Assembly (NCBI GenBank): GCA_937910835.1
Contig: CALEMG010000034.1
Location: 1 to 9,802 of the forward strand
DNA length: 9,802 nucleotides
Reading direction: 5' to 3'
DNA from: an uncultured Alphaproteobacteria bacterium
GTDB taxonomy: Bacteria > Pseudomonadota > Alphaproteobacteria > Sneathiellales > Sneathiellaceae
A program made the translations under genes and the position numbers. Every line of letters starts with the position of its first letter. Position 1 is the first letter of the stretch. Positions 6,711-9,802 of the stretch are shown in pieces. The notes under the pieces are model-generated. The model did not search any database. It worked only from the letters and a program-made list of their open reading frames with translations, and had not been told where the DNA came from.

Positions 6711-7796
6711 CTATCCTTTGAAGGTAAGCGCCGGCACGGCGCTGACGGGCACGAACAGGAAACCTTTTTTCTTAGCCTCGGGCAGCCATTTCTGAAGTAC
6801 CCGAATTGTCGCTGGGTGCGGATGACCGATAGCAATGACCACACCGGCCCGCTCCGCCGTCGCCTCCACCTCAGCCAACTGCTTCAAGATCGCTGCTTCT
6901 TCGATGACATGCACAAAGAAGATATCTCGCTTAACCGATGGCATACCCCGCTCAATGGCGAGACGATATCCTGTCGAGGCGGAGGTTGTCTTGGAATCAA
7001 GGAACAGAAGTCCCCGCTCCGCCATGATATCCATCACCACGGCCATTGCCTCCCCGTCGGCGGTAAAACGGCTTCCCATATGATTATTGACACCGACATA
7101 GCCTTCAAAACTGTCGAGATTACGTATGGTACGCGCTCTGAGATCTTCCTTGGATAAGCTCGTCAGCAAGGCGTTAGGACCAGGATCTACATGGTGATCT
7201 GTCGGCTCCATCGGCAAATGCAGCATGACCTCGTTGCCGCTTTGGCGCACTAGCTCTACCTTGCCCTGAAGGGCCGGCGCATAGGGCAAGAACGCCAGTG
7301 TTAGCAAAGCTGGCAGGTCTATAAGCTCTTCCACTCGCCGATGACTGAGCCCCACATCATCGATGACAATGGCAATCAGCGGCCTCCCTTCGAGGGGCGG
7401 CGATAATGCCGCATATCGCTTCCATGCGGGCATCTCGACTGAAGGCTCATCCGGGGCCGCTTCATAGACGGGCAGAGTTTCAGGCACAATTTTCGCGCGT
7501 TCCGGCGTTTCCACAGGGTATTCGTTATAGGTAAAGGGGCTTTCCGGCATCAGAGTTTCACGGCGCGTGATTGGCTCAACCGTCGGCGTCGTCATCGGCG
7601 CGGCAAGAGCGCTTACCGCCTGAATTTCCGGAGCACTCTCGAAGGGCTCGAAAATCTTGCCGATCAGAATGCCGCCGCTCGCGCTAATCACAAGCACTGC
7701 GACGCAGAGAATAACCACACGAACCGGCGACGCCGTCATCCGATCCACCCGTGAGTGTCCCTCTGGCTTCTTATTCCCTCTCAGTCGGGATGGCAT
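6711..7796 (-). CDS. Divergent polysaccharide deacetylase family protein (YibQ-like)
   Basis: This belongs to the divergent polysaccharide deacetylase family (Pfam Polysacc_deac_2), periplasmic NodB-fold proteins of poorly known substrate, possibly cell-wall glycans. The 361 residues comprise a basic N-terminus, one signal-anchor helix (about 26-47), a Pro/Glu-rich linker (50-125) and the catalytic-type domain (138-358). Visible motifs are IAIVIDDVG (141-149, paired Asp), HLPMEP (193-198), GVNNHMGSR (235-243), FLDSKT (265-270) and IAIGHPHP (321-328). The usual RDVFLD is replaced by RDIFFVH (290-296). The start is uncertain: ATG at 7794-7796 has AAGGG ten bases upstream, while GTG (7746-7748) or ATG (7737-7739) would give a shorter cytoplasmic end with the helix intact. 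It stands alone, opposite to and between trpE and trpG. Relatives often sit beside a carboxyl-terminal protease instead. Confidence 0.88.
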   Translation of the reverse strand: MPSRLRGNKKPEGHSRVDRMTASPVRVVILCVAVLVISASGGILIGKIFEPFESAPEIQAVSALAAPMTTPTVEPITRRETLMPESPFTYNEYPVETPERAKIVPETLPVYEAAPDEPSVEMPAWKRYAALSPPLEGRPLIAIVIDDVGLSHRRVEELIDLPALLTLAFLPYAPALQGKVELVRQSGNEVMLHLPMEPTDHHVDPGPNALLTSLSKEDLRARTIRNLDSFEGYVGVNNHMGSRFTADGEAMAVVMDIMAERGLLFLDSKTTSASTGYRLAIERGMPSVKRDIFFVHVIEEAAILKQLAEVEATAERAGVVIAIGHPHPATIRVLQKWLPEAKKKGFLFVPVSAVPALTFKG

Positions 7797-7887
7797 TTAT
7801 AACAAACCCTTCGTCAAACAATACTCTTTATGCAACGGTCACTTACTTATGTTAATTCTATTTCAATATGGTAAACAAGGCATAAAG

Positions 7888-8010
7888 ATGGCAATCCTCC
7901 AAGCCCGCCGGGGTATTTGTACTCTTGATTTTGTTAAAAAAAAAGAGAAACTGCTTATCGGAGCGATGTGGCTTTTCGCCGACATGACCAGAATTCTGAC
8001 GCATATTTAA
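7888..8010 (+). CDS. Candidate small ORF (40 codons) upstream of trpG
   Basis: I do not recognise this reading frame, and it may not be a gene. It begins with ATG at 7888-7890, has AAGG (7877-7880) seven bases upstream, which is better than the ribosome site of trpG itself, and ends 22 bp before trpG. The product would start MAILQARRG, has a lysine-rich middle (VKKKEK) coded across the run of nine A, and ends in a mildly hydrophobic part with a single Trp at residue 28. An internal ATG at 7966 has GGAG only two bases upstream. With one Trp codon it does not look like a trp leader peptide. The frame also stays open upstream to 7657, which weakens the case. Confidence 0.2.
   Translation: MAILQARRGICTLDFVKKKEKLLIGAMWLFADMTRILTHI
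7989..7998. promoter_or_regulatory. Palindrome near the trpG promoter, possible operator
   Basis: CAGAATTCTG is a perfect 10-bp palindrome, and the dyad extends imperfectly outwards to ATG (7984-7986) and CAT (8002-8004). It overlaps CTGACG (7996-8001), the weak -35 candidate for trpG. A protein dimer bound here could block RNA polymerase. No known operator consensus is matched with confidence, and a single short palindrome can occur by chance. Confidence 0.25.
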
Positions 8011-8026
8011 GAAAGCGTGATATAAC
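7996..8026 (+). promoter_or_regulatory. Possible promoter of trpG-trpD-trpC
   Basis: TATAAC (8021-8026) is a good -10 hexamer ending 6 bp before the trpG ATG. The best -35 is CTGACG (7996-8001) with a long 19-bp gap. If used, transcription would start at or next to the A of the ATG, giving a leaderless mRNA; this fits the lack of a Shine-Dalgarno sequence before trpG. The spacer must hold a promoter for trpG, since the gene upstream points the other way. Confidence 0.35.
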
Positions 8027-8032
8027 ACTGAT

Positions 8033-8626
8033 ATGATTACGTTAATTGATAACTACGACAGCTTTACCTACAATCTCGTGCATTTCCTTGGTGAATTAGG
8101 CGCGGATGTGAAGGTCTACCGCAACAATGTCGTGACAGTGGATGAACTGTTCGCGGAAAACCCTGCGGGGGTTGTTCTCTCCCCCGGCCCGTGCGATCCA
8201 GACCGGGCCGGTATCTGCCTGGAAACGGTTAAACGCGCGAGCGTGACGGGGACCCCGATTTTGGGCGTCTGCCTTGGTCATCAGACCATCGGTCAGGTTT
8301 TTGGCGGCAAAGTCGTGCGCGCCGATCAGCTTATGCATGGCAAGACGTCAGAGATTATCCATAACAGCACTGGCCTCTTCAAAGGGCTGCCCAATCGCTT
8401 TACCGCGACACGTTATCATTCGCAGACCATCGATCCGGCGAGTGTTCCCAACACGCTGGAGGTGACAGCAACGACAGATGACGGCGTAATCATGGGTCTC
8501 AGCCATAAAAGCCTGCCACTTCACGGCGTGCAGTTCCATCCAGAAAGCATCGCGTCTGAACATGGTCATGATCTTCTGCAGAATTTCCTCAACCTTACGC
8601 GCCCGGATACCAAGGCCGCGGCATGA
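8033..8626 (+). CDS. trpG: Anthranilate synthase component II (glutamine amidotransferase)
   Basis: TrpG hydrolyses glutamine and passes ammonia to TrpE for anthranilate formation. The 197 residues are a complete class I amidotransferase. It opens with MITLIDNYDSFTYNLVHFLG, typical of TrpG/PabA; then PGPC (51-54), nucleophile Cys80 in GVCLGHQ, and His169/Glu171 in GVQFHPES. The motif region RYHSQTID (127-134) is also typical. TrpG and PabA cannot be told apart by motifs alone, and one protein may serve both tryptophan and folate synthesis; the overlap with trpD supports TrpG. There is no Shine-Dalgarno sequence before the ATG, while a TATAAC lies 6 bp upstream. Its stop overlaps the trpD start as ATGA (8623-8626), which suggests coupled translation. 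Confidence 0.97.
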   Translation: MITLIDNYDSFTYNLVHFLGELGADVKVYRNNVVTVDELFAENPAGVVLSPGPCDPDRAGICLETVKRASVTGTPILGVCLGHQTIGQVFGGKVVRADQLMHGKTSEIIHNSTGLFKGLPNRFTATRYHSQTIDPASVPNTLEVTATTDDGVIMGLSHKSLPLHGVQFHPESIASEHGHDLLQNFLNLTRPDTKAAA

Positions 8627-9663
8627 GTGACGTTCAACCTAACTTCAAGGCGCTGATCGCAAAGATCGCCGCGGGCGGGACGCTGTCCCAGGAAGAAGCC
8701 AAAGCTGCCTTTATCACTATCCTGTCCGGAGATGCCACCCCATCACAAATGGGCGCCTTCCTCATGGGGCTTCATTTGCGTGGAGAAACGGTCGATGAAC
8801 TGATCGGCGGTGTATCGGTCCTGCGGGAAAAGGCCACTTACATCACCGCGCCGGATAATGCGGTGGACGTTGTTGGCACGGGCGGAGATGGCCATGGCAC
8901 CCTCAATATCTCGACGGCAGCGGCTTTTGTGACAGCCGGTGCGGGCGTTCCCGTCGCCAAGCATGGCAACAAGGCCGCCTCCTCCCGTTCCGGCACGGCG
9001 GATGTGCAGGCGGTTCTCGGCATCAATACAGAATGCGATTTCGGCCTCACCCAGCGCGCAGTTCACGAAGCGGGCATCGGCTTTATGGTGGCCTATCGCC
9101 ATCACGGGGCTAGGCGGCATGTCGGTCCAACGCGGGTTGAGCTTGGCATTCGCACCATATTCAATCTTCTCGGCGTCATGTCCAACCCGGCCGCTGTCAA
9201 ACGCCAGTTGATTGGCGTTTATGATCCGCGCTGGATGCGCCCGATGGCCGAAACGCTGAAGGAGCTCGGTTCCGTTCATATCTGGGTGATGCATGGTTCG
9301 GACGGCCTTGACGAACTCACGACCACTGGCCCCTCAAAGGTTGTCGAGATGAAAAACGGTGAATTTTCCGAGTTCGACATCACCCCGGAGGAATTCGGCC
9401 TCAAGAAGGTCCCGCTCGAGGATTTGAAGGGCGGCACACCGGAAGAAAATGCGAACGCCCTAATGGCTCTTCTGAGTGGAGAAGAGGGCCCGTATCGCGA
9501 CGTGACCCTGTTAAATGCAGGCGCAGCGATCATGATCGGCGGGAAATGCGTTACGGTGGCGGAAGGCATCAAGCTCGCCGAGCAGTCCATCGATAGCGGC
9601 AAGGCGCTTAGTGCCTTTGAAACCCTGAAACGCATCTCCAACGAGACGGAAAAGGCCGGATGA
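8623..9663 (+). CDS. trpD: Anthranilate phosphoribosyltransferase
   Basis: TrpD joins anthranilate and phosphoribosyl pyrophosphate to give phosphoribosylanthranilate, the second step of the pathway. It has 346 residues, the normal length, and is not fused to TrpG. A helical N-terminal domain precedes GTGGD (85-89), the pyrophosphate-binding loop, then KHGN (113-116), SSRSGTAD (120-127), GPTRVELG (168-175) with the anthranilate-binding Arg171, TIFNLLG (178-184) and GVYDPRW (198-204). Some normally conserved positions differ: AYRHHGARRHV (157-167) where relatives usually have a form like APNHHxAMRHV, and GVMSNPA (184-190) instead of GPLSNPA. The reading frame is intact throughout. Both ends overlap neighbours by ATGA, at trpG (8623-8626) and trpC (9660-9663), with AAGG stretches just before each start. 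Confidence 0.97.
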   Translation: MSDVQPNFKALIAKIAAGGTLSQEEAKAAFITILSGDATPSQMGAFLMGLHLRGETVDELIGGVSVLREKATYITAPDNAVDVVGTGGDGHGTLNISTAAAFVTAGAGVPVAKHGNKAASSRSGTADVQAVLGINTECDFGLTQRAVHEAGIGFMVAYRHHGARRHVGPTRVELGIRTIFNLLGVMSNPAAVKRQLIGVYDPRWMRPMAETLKELGSVHIWVMHGSDGLDELTTTGPSKVVEMKNGEFSEFDITPEEFGLKKVPLEDLKGGTPEENANALMALLSGEEGPYRDVTLLNAGAAIMIGGKCVTVAEGIKLAEQSIDSGKALSAFETLKRISNETEKAG

Positions 9664-9797
9664 GCATTCTTGCCAAAATTTGTGACGACAAGCGTGAGCA
9701 TATCCGCGACGCGAAAGACCGGGTCTCTTTATCCGCTATCGAGGCGGCGGCAAAGGCGGCGCCATGGGTTTTGGCAAGTCCAAGGCCAAGATGCTGA
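9660..9797 (+). CDS. trpC: Indole-3-glycerol phosphate synthase, N-terminal end only, broken by a foreign junction
   Basis: TrpC closes the indole ring, making indole-3-glycerol phosphate. The first codons, MSILAKICDDKREHIR, match the usual TrpC start (a form like MSDILxKICxDKREHV), and the SAIEAAAKAAP that follows fits the next helix to about residue 35 (near 9764). After that the frame reads WVLASPRPRC and stops at 9795-9797, unlike any TrpC, and the barrel is absent. The ATG overlaps the trpD stop (ATGA) with AAAAGG just upstream, so it is the expected next gene of the cluster. The break coincides with an FtsH-coding stretch in another frame. It is either a truncated gene or, more likely, an assembly misjoin. 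Confidence 0.8.
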   Translation: MSILAKICDDKREHIRDAKDRVSLSAIEAAAKAAPWVLASPRPRC

Positions 9798-9802
9798 CCG
9801 AA
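9743..9802 (+). other. ftsH: Fragment coding for the FtsH post-transmembrane segment, out of frame with trpC
   Basis: Read from 9743 in the frame of the ATG at 9764, the last 60 bases give a glycine-rich stretch and then AMGFGKSKAKMLTE. This is the segment between the second membrane helix and the AAA domain of the ATP-dependent membrane protease FtsH (E. coli form GAMSFGKSKARMLTE). The match covers the whole tail to the window edge, in a different frame from trpC, so chance is unlikely. No start codon or membrane region of ftsH is present upstream, since trpC and trpD occupy that place. It runs off the right edge. Confidence 0.75.

Larger units (their letters stand above)
7797..8032. other. 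AT-rich divergent spacer upstream of trpG
   Basis: This 236-bp spacer lies between the deacetylase start (leftward) and trpG (rightward) and is clearly richer in A and T than the genes around it. It holds a run of nine A (7936-7944), a small candidate ORF (7888-8010), a bulged hairpin (7966-7985) and a perfect palindrome (7989-7998). No tandem Trp codons and no hairpin followed by a T run are seen on the plus strand, so a classic trp attenuator is not supported. Confidence 0.6.

Noticed and set aside
6727..6743. Inverted repeat agcgcc/ggcgct near the convergent trpE/deacetylase ends
   Set aside because: It lies inside the deacetylase coding sequence and has no T tract on the plus strand, so it is not a supported terminator for trpE.
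7797..8032. trp leader peptide and attenuator before trpG
   Set aside because: No run of Trp codons and no competing hairpins ending in a T tract were found; the only small frame has one Trp.
1..9802. tRNA, rRNA, CRISPR, insertion sequence, prophage or defence system
   Set aside because: No spaced direct repeats, transposase motifs, tRNA-like cloverleaf or phage-type genes were seen; nearly all the sequence is accounted for by housekeeping genes.

Overview
The window reads as an ordinary, gene-dense piece of an alphaproteobacterial chromosome. Four things point there: the PpiD-type isomerase directly in front of trpE, the SecG tail and glycine run, the separate trpE and trpG with an overlapping trpG-trpD-trpC cluster, and the kdsA-pyrG-secG-tpiA group. 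kdsA implies a Gram-negative organism with lipopolysaccharide. By eye the GC content is moderate, around the mid-fifties percent, and codon use looks even. I cannot name the genus.

Left part, minus strand (1-3089). In transcription order this holds tpiA, secG, pyrG and the first 53 codons of kdsA, which runs off the left edge. An intrinsic terminator lies between secG and pyrG. pyrG and kdsA are only 2 bp apart. A 207-bp divergent spacer (3090-3296) holds a perfect TATAAT facing right.

Centre, plus strand (3297-6704). A membrane-anchored PpiD/SurA-like folding factor is followed 3 bp later by trpE, so the two are very probably co-transcribed. On the minus strand a divergent polysaccharide deacetylase (6711-7796) converges on trpE. 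It separates trpE from the rest of the tryptophan genes.

Right part, plus strand (7797-9802). A 236-bp AT-rich spacer precedes trpG, trpD and the start of trpC, each joined by an ATGA stop/start overlap. The spacer holds a candidate 40-codon ORF, a run of nine A and a palindrome. TrpE and TrpG form anthranilate synthase, TrpD adds the phosphoribosyl group and TrpC would do the next step. trpC breaks after about 35 codons: from about 9743 the sequence codes, in another frame, for the strongly conserved post-transmembrane segment of the FtsH protease. This trpC/ftsH chimera at the window edge is the most striking anomaly and looks more like an assembly misjoin over a GC-rich microhomology than new biology.

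I found no tRNA, rRNA, CRISPR array, insertion sequence or phage gene, and no convincing new system. The leads worth a second look are the chimeric end, the split trp cluster, the spacer in front of trpG, the possible leaderless starts of pyrG and trpG, and changed residues in TrpD.
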